From contig NZ_FQWC01000011.1 of NCBI RefSeq assembly GCF_900129555.1, positions 83,951 through 147,950 of the forward strand: a stretch of 64,000 bases of DNA. Direction: 5' to 3'. The position numbers and the translations under genes are program-made. This document shows, one piece after another, positions 9,221 to 16,239 of the stretch. Under the pieces are notes generated by a model, which saw only the letters and a program-made list of their open reading frames with translations, was not told the origin of the DNA and did no database searches. Position 1 is the first letter of the stretch. Every line of letters begins with the position of its first letter. The stretch is from Flavobacterium defluvii. Its GTDB lineage: Bacteria > Bacteroidota > Bacteroidia > Flavobacteriales > Flavobacteriaceae.

Positions 9221-9268
9221 CGCCACGAATTCACGAATTTTTTATTTATAATTCGTGAATTCGTGGCG
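9221..9268. repeat. REP-like palindrome with perfect 18-bp arms
   Basis: CGCCACGAATTCACGAAT at 9221-9238 is the exact reverse complement of 9251-9268, with a 12-nt AT-rich loop. It lies between the last synthetase and the MATE remnant. It resembles REP palindromes common between Flavobacterium genes. The following DNA is not T-rich, so it is not a standard terminator on the plus strand. Confidence 0.7.
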
Positions 9269-9331
9269 AATAATAATCTGCGTGAAACAAAAGCTTTGCG
9301 CCCTAGCGCCTTTGTGGCAATAAAAAAAACT

Positions 9332-9882
9332 ATGTTCAAACGCTTAAATAAAATAATGCAATATGCAGAATCATTTGATTTTACAAAAGGAAGTATTACA
9401 AAAGGAATTCTGATTTTGTCCATTCCGATGGTTTTAGAAATGGCAATGGAATCTGTTTTTGCGTTGGTCGATTTGTATTTTGTGGGACATTTAAAAGAAA
9501 GCAATTATGCGATTCAGGTTGTTGGTTTAACTGAGTCGGTTTTTGCAATTATTTATTCAATTGCCATCGGAATCAGTATTGCAACAACAGCAATTGTTGC
9601 ACGGCGTATTGGTGAAAAAGAGACCCGGCAGGCTGCAGAATCAGGTGTACAAGCTATAATAATTGCAATTGCCATCAATGTATTTATTAGTTTGGGAGGA
9701 TTTATTTTTGCAAAAGAAATCCTGATGTTAATGGGAGCTTCTGCATCTGCTGTGGTTTATGGCGTAAATATCAAATGGGACCGATCGGAGTTTTTATCGT
9801 CATTCCCGCCGCCGAAACTTTAATTACGATACTAAGTATGATAATGTATAAAAAAGGGAAGTGGAAAAAGGTATTGGTTTAA
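9332..9882 (+). pseudogene. MATE-family exporter, internally deleted and frameshifted
   Basis: From the ATG at 9332 about 145 residues match the N terminus of a MATE/NorM multidrug exporter (FDFTKGSITKGILILSIPMV; VDLYFVGHL; ATTAIVARRIGEK). The reading then changes abruptly near 9765-9777. In another frame (offset +2), 9775-9879 reads MGPIGVFIVIPAAETLITIL and ends KKGKWKKVLV-stop, which looks like the true C terminus of a MATE protein. Roughly 250 central residues are missing for a normal 440-460-aa transporter. The simplest reading is one internal deletion. The gene follows the siderophore operon, where an exporter is expected. Confidence 0.75.
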
Positions 9883-9967
9883 GATTATTTATTAAAGCAA
9901 TGATATTTAAGTAGTTGTGTGTCTCTGTAGCTTTTTTTCGATAAATTAGCCCAAATGTAGATTTATA

Positions 9968-10003
9968 AATAGCAGATCTTAAAAAAAAAATATTTCTGCT
10001 ATT
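9968..10003. repeat. Inverted repeat upstream of the E1-like gene
   Basis: AATAGCAGA (9968-9976) pairs with TCTGCTATT (9995-10003) around an A-rich loop, 48 nt upstream of the ATG at 10051. It could be an operator or an mRNA hairpin. The gap 9883-10050 holds nothing else that I recognise. Confidence 0.35.
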
Positions 10004-10050
10004 CCTATATTCTATCAAAAGCCAAATTTAAAATATTAAAGTAAATAATT

Positions 10051-10797
10051 ATGAATCAGTTATATACGAGGAATAGACTTTATATCACTACAGAAGAACA
10101 AGGATTAATAAAAAATACCCCAATATTGTTAGGCGGAGCCGGAATAGGCAGCGCTATTGCAGAATGTTTGTTACGACTGGGATTTGAAAACCTCACGATA
10201 ATTGATGGTGATGTTGTCGAATTATCAAATTTAAACAGACAAAATTATACGGAAGAAAATATTTTAAAATCTAAAGCAGAAGCCATTAAGGAAAGATTAC
10301 TTTCCATTAATAATAACGCCAAAATTACAATTCACAATTGCTTTTTAACACCCGAAAATGTTAGCGATTATATAAAAGACTGCAAAATCGCAGTGAATGC
10401 TTTAGATTTTACATCAGATGTTCCGCTTTTGTTTGATTCCATTTGCCAGAAAAAAAACATACCCGTTCTGCATCCGTATAATTTGGGATGGGGAGCGTTG
10501 ATAATAGTAATTTCTAATGCCAAAGGATTAGATTCGTTAAAGAAACCTAATGAAAGATTTAGCGAGATTAATGTTGTTGATTATGTGTTGCAATACATGA
10601 GGGAACAGGGAAAACCGCAGGAATGGCTGGAAGAAATTTTAGATCAGTATATAAAAGAAAATAAAAATCTTTCTCCTCCTCAGCTTTCTGCCGCTTCGTG
10701 GATCGCTGCCGGAATTTGTACGCATCTTGCGTTTGATATTACTGTTGGTAAACCTGTAAAAGTATTTCCGGAATTTTATTTGACAACAATTAAATAG
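10051..10797 (+). CDS. ThiF/MoeB/E1-like adenylyltransferase
   Basis: This 248-aa protein has the Rossmann nucleotide-binding start of E1-like enzymes: GGAGIGS (residues 28-34), IDGDVVELSNLNRQ (51-64) with R63, and the VNALDF segment. E1-like enzymes adenylate a C-terminal carboxylate. No CxxC zinc pairs are present, and I could not place a catalytic cysteine in the usual crossover position, so it may only adenylate. It has its own upstream inverted repeat and a strong terminator downstream, so it is transcribed apart from the adjacent RiPP precursor. A role in peptide modification (adenylating a peptide C terminus, as in microcin C7-type MccB) is possible but unproven. Confidence 0.75.
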   Translation: MNQLYTRNRLYITTEEQGLIKNTPILLGGAGIGSAIAECLLRLGFENLTIIDGDVVELSNLNRQNYTEENILKSKAEAIKERLLSINNNAKITIHNCFLTPENVSDYIKDCKIAVNALDFTSDVPLLFDSICQKKNIPVLHPYNLGWGALIIVISNAKGLDSLKKPNERFSEINVVDYVLQYMREQGKPQEWLEEILDQYIKENKNLSPPQLSAASWIAAGICTHLAFDITVGKPVKVFPEFYLTTIK

Positions 10798-10854
10798 AAA
10801 TTAAAGAATCTATTTTCTTAGTTTATTTTCTCTAACATAAAAGATTTTTCTTAG

Positions 10855-10892
10855 AAGCTGCTTTCAAAATAATATTTGAAAGCAGCTTTTTT
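10855..10892 (+). terminator. Intrinsic terminator after the E1-like gene
   Basis: AAGCTGCTTTCAAA pairs with TTTGAAAGCAGCTT across a short AT loop, followed by TTTT. It separates the E1-like gene from the first NHLP precursor. Confidence 0.85.
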
Positions 10893-11053
10893 GATTATGG
10901 CCTTACATTTTTACTTTAATTTTTTTCCATTTTTTAATAATTATTAAAAATAGAAACAACCTTTTTGTCAGTCTATTTGGCAATTCTATATCACTTAATG
11001 CAAATAATTTTACAATAGCAGAAACAATTAGGTCTAATCATAAATTAAAAAAA

Positions 11054-11386
11054 ATGGAATTAACTAACGAACAAAAGGTTTTAGAATCTATTGTAAAAAA
11101 AGCCTGGAAGGATCCAGTGTTTAAAGACAATTTAATAAAGAGTCCTGTTGAGACAATAGAAAATTTCTTAGAACGTCCAATCCATTTGCCGGAAGGAAAA
11201 ACATTAGCCTTTGTAGATCAGTCCAATTCTTCTACAATTTTTATCAATATTCCTGCAGAACCAGATTTTGAAGATATGGAATTGAACGAAGAACAATTGG
11301 ATATAATTTCTGGTGGAGCAGAAGCTGATCATACACCGCCTATTATTGTGAGCGCAACGAATTATTCCTCAAATATTTTTGGATAA
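11054..11386 (+). CDS. NHLP-leader RiPP precursor 1
   Basis: The 110-aa peptide has a nitrile-hydratase-like leader: KKAWKDPVFKDNLIKSPVET, a LPEGKT turn, a VDQSNSSTIFINIP strand, and ELNEEQLDIISGG. The double glycine at 87-88 is the expected cut site for the C39 peptidase of the exporter at 24306. The predicted 22-residue core has Thr and Ser residues but no Cys. The gene is monocistronic: a terminator precedes it and another follows at 11419. It is separated from the main precursor array by the adenylate cyclase gene. Confidence 0.85.
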   Translation: MELTNEQKVLESIVKKAWKDPVFKDNLIKSPVETIENFLERPIHLPEGKTLAFVDQSNSSTIFINIPAEPDFEDMELNEEQLDIISGGAEADHTPPIIVSATNYSSNIFG

Positions 11387-11418
11387 AAAAGTACTGCGGA
11401 TAATTAACGTAAAGTAAA

Positions 11419-11456
11419 AACGTATGTGCTCGTTACCGAACATATGCGTTTTTTTA
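11419..11456 (+). terminator. Intrinsic terminator after precursor 1
   Basis: AACGTATGT pairs with ACATATGCGTT (with a G-T pair), followed by seven T. Confidence 0.75.
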
Positions 11457-11472
11457 ATTTAAAACTTTTATT

Positions 11473-13473
11473 GTGAAAATCTTGTTTACATATTTATTGT
11501 TTTTTTTGTTTCTGATAGACGGAACAAGTTTAGATGCACAATCCAAAGTGTCATCTAACCATATCTCAGCATCTGTATACGAAAACAAACAAACCGCAGA
11601 CAGCTTATTAACCGCTGGTGAAAAAAGCCAGAATACCGGAAAATTTTTAGAAGCAATGTCTTTGTTTGAAAAAGGTTTAAAGATCTATCAAAAGCTAAAC
11701 AATCAAAAAGGTATTGGAGACAGTTACAATAAAATAGCAACAAACTACTACTATCAGGGCGATTATTTAAAAGCCCTTTCATACTTCACAAAGTGCAAGA
11801 AAACTTATGAGAAAGCCAATTTCGATAAAGGAGTTGCCGCTGCATTAAATAACATGGGTGCAGTTTATTATTACTTAGGAAATTATCCAAAGGCATTGGA
11901 TTTTTACAGTCAGGTAATCAAAATTCAGAAAAAAATAGGAGATAAAAAAGTTATTGCCGCAGCAACACAAAACATTGGCGGAATATATGTAGATATTAGA
12001 GATTATACTAATGCAATGATTTATTCTCAAAAAGCAAATGCTATTTACAGAGAACTAAAAGATTCTATAGGGATTTCTCATAACTTAAATGGAGCCGGGA
12101 AAATTTATATGATGCAAAAAGAATATGCAAAGGCAAATGATTTTTTTAATCAGGCTTTGGCAATTGCAAATAAAATAGACGACAAACAAAAAAGGATAGA
12201 AGTACTTTATAATTTGGGTGAACTATTTAATACTCAGGGAGATCTTACCAAATCCCTTTCTTATTATAATCTTTGCCTCGAATCTTCTCAAAAAATAAAC
12301 AGTTTACAATATATAAGCATTACCCAAGTTGCGATTGGTAACATATTAAGTAAACTTGGCTATACTGATAAAGCGCTTAAAAAGTGCAAAACAGGACTAG
12401 ATATTGCAGAAACTCTTGGAGCATTATCAGTAAAAAAAGATGCCTGTAAATGTCTTTATGAAACTTATAAAGCAAGAGGCAATAATAATCTGGCGCTTAA
12501 TTACTACGAAAAATCAAATGATTATAAAGACAGTCTGCAATCTGAAGAAACTTCTAATAAGATTTTGAACATGGAGTTTCAAAAAGCGATGCTTATTGAT
12601 AGTATTGCTTATGTGACAAAAGTGCATCAAATTGATCTTAAACATAAAGAGGAAGTTCAGAAGAAAGAAAAACAACGAAACTTAATTATTATTTCTTTAG
12701 GATTTATTGTATTGATTACAATTGCTTTATGGAACAGGCTTAATTATGTACGAAGATCTAAAAAAGCATTAACAATAGAAAAAGACCGTTCTGAAAAATT
12801 GCTGCTAAACATTCTGCCAGAAGAAATAGCCGAAGAATTAAAAGAAAAAGGTTTTGTAAATGCAAGGGATTTTAATCTGGTTTCTATTCTTTTTACCGAT
12901 TTTAAATCTTTTACCCAGACCGCGGAAAGAATGTCTCCGCAAAATTTGGTTGAAGAAATAAATATTTGTTTCAAAGCATTTGATTTTATCTCTGATAAAT
13001 ATAACATCGAAAAAATTAAAACTATCGGAGATTCCTATATGGCAGCAGGAGGTATTCCAAATCCTGATAAAAATTCATTAAAAAATATTGTATATGCGGC
13101 ATTAGAAATGCAGGAATTTATGATTCAGCGAAAAATACTCAACACAGCTGCAGATGTGCCGGCTTTTGAAATGCGTTTGGGTATTCATGCCGGACCAATT
13201 GTAGCGGGAATCGTGGGGATAAAAAAGTTTCAATATGATGTTTGGGGCGATACTGTAAATACAGCAAGCAGAATTGAAAGTAACGGAATGGTAGAAAAAG
13301 TCAATATAAGTGAATCTCTGTACAATTTAATTAAAGATGAAGAAGCTTTTGTATTTGAATACCGAGGCAAAATTTACGCAAAAGGAAAAGGAGAGATCAA
13401 AATGTATTTTGTTGAGAAAAACGATATTTCGCTGGCAAATCCTACAATAGTATTGGAGCAGAGTTATGTTTAA
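11473..13473 (+). CDS. TPR-domain class III adenylate cyclase
   Basis: The 666-aa protein starts at a GTG and has a signal sequence (~1-22). About nine tetratricopeptide repeats (~40-360) are followed by a coiled stretch, one membrane segment (~403-420) and a C-terminal class III cyclase domain (~455-655). Metal ligands are D476 (LFTDF) and D520 (TIGD). K516 and D589 (FQYDVWGDTVN) are the adenine-selecting pair, and N596/R600 are the transition-state residues, so ATP is the predicted substrate. The TPRs should lie in the periplasm and the cyclase in the cytoplasm. It sits between precursor 1 and the precursor array; a cNMP-binding protein is encoded at 20896. Confidence 0.85.
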   Translation: MKILFTYLLFFLFLIDGTSLDAQSKVSSNHISASVYENKQTADSLLTAGEKSQNTGKFLEAMSLFEKGLKIYQKLNNQKGIGDSYNKIATNYYYQGDYLKALSYFTKCKKTYEKANFDKGVAAALNNMGAVYYYLGNYPKALDFYSQVIKIQKKIGDKKVIAAATQNIGGIYVDIRDYTNAMIYSQKANAIYRELKDSIGISHNLNGAGKIYMMQKEYAKANDFFNQALAIANKIDDKQKRIEVLYNLGELFNTQGDLTKSLSYYNLCLESSQKINSLQYISITQVAIGNILSKLGYTDKALKKCKTGLDIAETLGALSVKKDACKCLYETYKARGNNNLALNYYEKSNDYKDSLQSEETSNKILNMEFQKAMLIDSIAYVTKVHQIDLKHKEEVQKKEKQRNLIIISLGFIVLITIALWNRLNYVRRSKKALTIEKDRSEKLLLNILPEEIAEELKEKGFVNARDFNLVSILFTDFKSFTQTAERMSPQNLVEEINICFKAFDFISDKYNIEKIKTIGDSYMAAGGIPNPDKNSLKNIVYAALEMQEFMIQRKILNTAADVPAFEMRLGIHAGPIVAGIVGIKKFQYDVWGDTVNTASRIESNGMVEKVNISESLYNLIKDEEAFVFEYRGKIYAKGKGEIKMYFVEKNDISLANPTIVLEQSYV

Positions 13474-13551
13474 GAGATTTTTGTCAGTTTTTTTGGCATT
13501 TTTATAATTATTAAGAGGGCTAATTTTACATTATACAAAAGGAAAGAAATC

Positions 13552-13884
13552 ATGGAACAGAAAAAAGAGGAAGAGGTTTTACGATTGGTAATTTCTAAAG
13601 CCTGGGAAGATGCAAATTTTAGAAAAAGCTTAATTGCTGATCCTATAAATGCCATCGAAAATCTAACCGGAGCAAAAATTGTATTACCCGAAGGGAAAAC
13701 ACTTATTGTAAACGATCAGACAGATAAGTCTAAAGTTTATATGAATATTCCAAGCGAACCCAATATCGAAGATATTGAACTAACAGAGGATCAACTGGAA
13801 ACAATTGCCGGAGGCGGACAAACCGTTTGGCTGGACTTAGTCGACAATTTATTTCCTGCCTTAAAGAATTATATCATAGTTTAA
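13552..13884 (+). CDS. NHLP-leader RiPP precursor 2
   Basis: The 110-aa peptide has the NHLP leader (SKAWEDANFRKSLIADP; LPEGKT; NDQTDKSKVYMNIP; LTEDQLETIAGG). The double glycine is at 87-88. The 22-residue core (GQTVWLDLVDNLFPALKNYI, then IV) is amphipathic to hydrophobic, with one Thr and no Cys, so at most one dehydration is possible. It is the first of six precursors in tandem (13552-15854). It shares the leader with the others but not the core, so its product should be distinct. Confidence 0.88.
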   Translation: MEQKKEEEVLRLVISKAWEDANFRKSLIADPINAIENLTGAKIVLPEGKTLIVNDQTDKSKVYMNIPSEPNIEDIELTEDQLETIAGGGQTVWLDLVDNLFPALKNYIIV

Positions 13885-13989
13885 ATTAAAAAGGGTCAAA
13901 TTAAATAATAACCAATTTAATTTCTAAACCAACCCTCTTAAATATTTTCAAATAACGATTGCCATTAATCACTTAAAAAATTTATTATC

Positions 13990-14319
13990 ATGGAATTTAC
14001 ACAAGAACAAAAATTGTATGCAGAGATCGTACAAAAAGCATGGGAAGATGCAGAATTTAAAAAAGAATTAGTAGCAAATCCTTTAGTTGCTATTGAAAAA
14101 GTAACCGGCAAAAAATTGAATTTGCCAGAAGGGAAGACATTGGTAGTAAGAGATCAGACTGATGATTCTACAATTTATATAAATCTGCCTGCTAAAGCTA
14201 ATTTGGATGTAGAATTAACAGAAAAAGAATTAGAGACTGTTGCCGGAGGTATTGGAACTCCTATGGATCCGATCATAGATTATATTGTCCTTCCAATCGT
14301 TAAATGGCTGGCAAGCTAA
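13990..14319 (+). CDS. NHLP-leader RiPP precursor 3
   Basis: The 109-aa peptide opens MEFTQEQKLYAEIVQKAWED and has the double glycine at 86-87. The 22-residue core begins IGTPMDPIIDYIVLP and ends IVKWLAS. It is hydrophobic, with one Thr, one Ser, two Pro and no Cys. Its leader is close to those of precursors 4 and 5, pointing to recent tandem duplication in which the core has diverged faster than the leader. Confidence 0.88.
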   Translation: MEFTQEQKLYAEIVQKAWEDAEFKKELVANPLVAIEKVTGKKLNLPEGKTLVVRDQTDDSTIYINLPAKANLDVELTEKELETVAGGIGTPMDPIIDYIVLPIVKWLAS

Positions 14320-14347
14320 AATAGTAACCAATATAAACTTATATATC

Positions 14348-14707
14348 ATGGAATTAACTCAAGAACAAAAGATTTACGCAGAAATTGTGCAAAAAGCATG
14401 GGAAGATGCTGCGTTTAAAAATGAATTAGTATCAAATCCGGTTGCTGCAATTGAAAAATTTACAGGTAAAAAACTAAATCTGCCAGCAGGAAAAACATTA
14501 GTAGTAAAAGACCAGACAAACGAGTCTACTATTTACATCAACATTCCTGTTTCTGCAAAAAAATACGCAGATACGGAATTGACTGATGAGCAGTTAGAAG
14601 CTGCAGCAGGGGGTGTTATCGAAGGAGGGTGTTTTCCTGATTTTCCAGGCGGAATATGGAAACCAACCCCAATCCCATCATTCCCACCTGACATTTATGT
14701 AATATAA
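14348..14707 (+). CDS. NHLP-leader RiPP precursor 4 (Pro-rich core, single Cys)
   Basis: The start is taken at the ATG at 14348, giving MELTQEQKIYAEIVQ like its neighbours; an upstream in-frame extension runs into precursor 3 and is rejected. The 119-aa peptide has its double glycine at 88-89. The 30-residue core contains seven Pro, three aromatic Phe, Trp and Tyr residues, one Thr, one Ser and the only Cys among the eight predicted cores (in VIEGGCFPDFPGG). A single thioether ring is formally possible here, but no cyclase domain is encoded in the region. Confidence 0.86.
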   Translation: MELTQEQKIYAEIVQKAWEDAAFKNELVSNPVAAIEKFTGKKLNLPAGKTLVVKDQTNESTIYINIPVSAKKYADTELTDEQLEAAAGGVIEGGCFPDFPGGIWKPTPIPSFPPDIYVI

Positions 14708-14732
14708 ATTAACTAATCAAAAATATTATATC

Positions 14733-15083
14733 ATGGAATTTACACAAGAACAAAAGCTTTACGCAGAGCTGGTACAAAAAGCATGGGAAAATGCTGATTT
14801 TAAAAAAGAATTAATTGCAAACCCAGTTGCTGCAATTGAAAAATTTACAGGAAAAAAATTGAATTTGCCTGCAGGTAAAACAATTGTTGTAAGAGATCAA
14901 ACAGATGAATCTGTGGTTTATATCAATATTCCTGCTGCTGCAAAACACACGGCAGATGCACAATTAAGCGAAGAGCAGTTAGAGTCTGTTGCCGGAGGAG
15001 TTGCTATATGGCCTCCAATAGGAACAATACCACCTTGGTATCCTTCACCAACGTTTCCAACGATTCCGTATGAAACAATCTAA
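14733..15083 (+). CDS. NHLP-leader RiPP precursor 5 (Pro/aromatic-rich core)
   Basis: The 116-aa peptide has a leader almost identical to that of precursor 4 and a double glycine at 88-89. The 27-residue core (begins VAIWPPIGTIPPWY) has eight Pro, two Trp, two Tyr, four Thr, one Ser and no Cys. Such a core should be extended rather than helical. It gives the dehydratase more Ser/Thr targets than most of its neighbours. Confidence 0.88.
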   Translation: MEFTQEQKLYAELVQKAWENADFKKELIANPVAAIEKFTGKKLNLPAGKTIVVRDQTDESVVYINIPAAAKHTADAQLSEEQLESVAGGVAIWPPIGTIPPWYPSPTFPTIPYETI

Positions 15084-15121
15084 TTAACCAATATTCTATT
15101 AATAACATAAAAAATATAAAG

Positions 15122-15481
15122 ATGAAATATACTAAAGAACATCAGGAAAAAGGAGCAGAATTAATGAAAGGTCTTGTAGAAAAAGCATGGGAAAATGCTG
15201 CTTTTAAAGATCAGTTAATCAAGAATCCTCTAGCAACAATTCAGGAATTTACTAACAAAAGTTTTGTACTGCCAGAAAACCAAAACATTGTGGTAGAAGA
15301 TCAAACTAACGAATCTGTAATTTATTTTAATATTCCTGCAGAGCCAAACCTTGACGGTTTAGAATTAACCGAAGAGCAATTAGAATTAGTTGCAGGAGGA
15401 CTTACACCAGCAGTTGTTATAGGACTTTATGCACTAGGTGTGGCAGCATTTGCAGCGGGAGTACAACTTTATAATCAATAA
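15122..15481 (+). CDS. NHLP-leader RiPP precursor 6 (Gly/Ala hydrophobic core)
   Basis: The 119-aa peptide has a slightly longer N terminus (MKYTKEHQEKGAELMKGLVE) before the AWENAAFKDQL helix, and its double glycine is at 92-93. The 26-residue core LTPAVVIGLYALGVAAFAAG plus VQLYNQ looks like one membrane helix with small residues on one face. It has one Thr and no Cys. Precursor 7 starts its core with the same LTP and is of the same type. Confidence 0.88.
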   Translation: MKYTKEHQEKGAELMKGLVEKAWENAAFKDQLIKNPLATIQEFTNKSFVLPENQNIVVEDQTNESVIYFNIPAEPNLDGLELTEEQLELVAGGLTPAVVIGLYALGVAAFAAGVQLYNQ

Positions 15482-15497
15482 TTAAAATCTTACAGAC

Positions 15498-15854
15498 ATG
15501 AAAATTTCACAAGACGCTCAAATACAAGGACAAGAATTATTAAAAACTCTAGTCGAAAAAGCATGGCAAAGCCCTGACTTTAAAAATCAATTATTAACTA
15601 ATCCTAAGGCAGCTATTGCTGAGGTTACTGGTAAAACTTCATCATCAAACAAAAAAATTGTGGTTGAAGACCAAAGCAGCGATTCTATCATTTATTTTAA
15701 TATTCCGGCTGAGCCAAAATTAGATGAGTTAGAATTATCTGCAGAGCAATTAGAAATTGTTGCCGGTGGTCTTACTCCTTTAACTTTAGTTGTTGTTGTT
15801 GGTACTGTGGCTGGTGGTTTTGGAGCCGCAGCTTTATGGGATTACGTGCACTAA
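15498..15854 (+). CDS. NHLP-leader RiPP precursor 7 (Gly-zipper-like core)
   Basis: The 118-aa peptide has its double glycine at 90-91. The 27-residue core LTPLTLVVVVGTVAGGFGAA plus ALWDYVH has GxxxG spacing (GTVAG) and ends with an aromatic cap, as seen in helix-pairing bacteriocin peptides. The start is only 17 nt after precursor 6, so the two are tightly linked. No Cys; three Thr. A strong hairpin at 15878 ends the array. Confidence 0.88.
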   Translation: MKISQDAQIQGQELLKTLVEKAWQSPDFKNQLLTNPKAAIAEVTGKTSSSNKKIVVEDQSSDSIIYFNIPAEPKLDELELSAEQLEIVAGGLTPLTLVVVVGTVAGGFGAAALWDYVH

Positions 15855-15877
15855 AAAATAAAGAAATATATTAAAAT

Positions 15878-15929
15878 AAAACCCTTGAACAATTTCAAGT
15901 TAATTTTGAAATTAAAGTTCAAGGGTTTT
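15878..15929 (+). terminator. Long hairpin ending the precursor array
   Basis: AAAACCCTTGAAC pairs with GTTCAAGGGTTTT, and an inner AATTTCAA / TTGAAATT stem extends it, giving a ~20-bp interrupted stem followed by a T-containing tail. It should end or reduce transcription before the small membrane gene at 15945. Confidence 0.8.
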
Positions 15930-15944
15930 CTAAAATTTAAGAAG

Positions 15945-16112
15945 ATGGAAAAGCAAGGACAGATAACATTATTAGCAGGGATCTTTTTAGTAATTTCCGG
16001 ATCAGTATTAGTCAGCCTTCAATATAATTCTCTGGGAACAGTGAGTTTTATTTTAGCTATTATAGTGCTGTTTTACAGCGTTATTCAATTAAATAAGAAT
16101 AAAAAATCGTAA
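15945..16112 (+). CDS. Small two-helix membrane protein (possible immunity protein)
   Basis: A 55-aa protein (start at MEKQGQITLL; upstream in-frame residues fall inside the terminator hairpin and are rejected). Two hydrophobic segments (~7-25 and ~31-48) with a basic tail NKNKKS predict a small inner-membrane protein. I do not recognise a family. Its place directly after the precursor array and before the dehydratase fits a bacteriocin immunity protein; that is inference from position and size only. A terminator follows at 16134. Confidence 0.65.
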   Translation: MEKQGQITLLAGIFLVISGSVLVSLQYNSLGTVSFILAIIVLFYSVIQLNKNKKS

Positions 16113-16133
16113 ATATTCGATCAAAAATTAAAT

Positions 16134-16163
16134 ACACCCTGTGTGCAAGCTAAGGGTGTTTTT
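16134..16163 (+). terminator. Intrinsic terminator after the small membrane gene
   Basis: ACACCCT (16134-16140) pairs with AGGGTGT (16153-16159), followed by a run of T. The dehydratase gene therefore probably has its own promoter in 16164-16239. Confidence 0.7.
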
Positions 16164-16239
16164 AATTTTTAAATATTACAGTATTTGTAAAAACAATACT
16201 TCTTTTAATAACATTCTTTTCACATTAATGCCTTAGAAA

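Noticed and set aside
9167..9331. N-terminal extension of the MATE remnant
   Set aside because: The extra residues come from the palindrome and the end of the synthetase gene; MATE similarity begins just after the ATG at 9332.
9154..9504. 116-aa minus-strand frame over the end of the NIS synthetase and the MATE remnant
   Set aside because: Runs through the REP palindrome and antisense to two gene sequences; no family resemblance.
14285..14347. Upstream extension of precursor 4
   Set aside because: It overlaps the end of precursor 3 and breaks the shared MELTQEQK start of the family.
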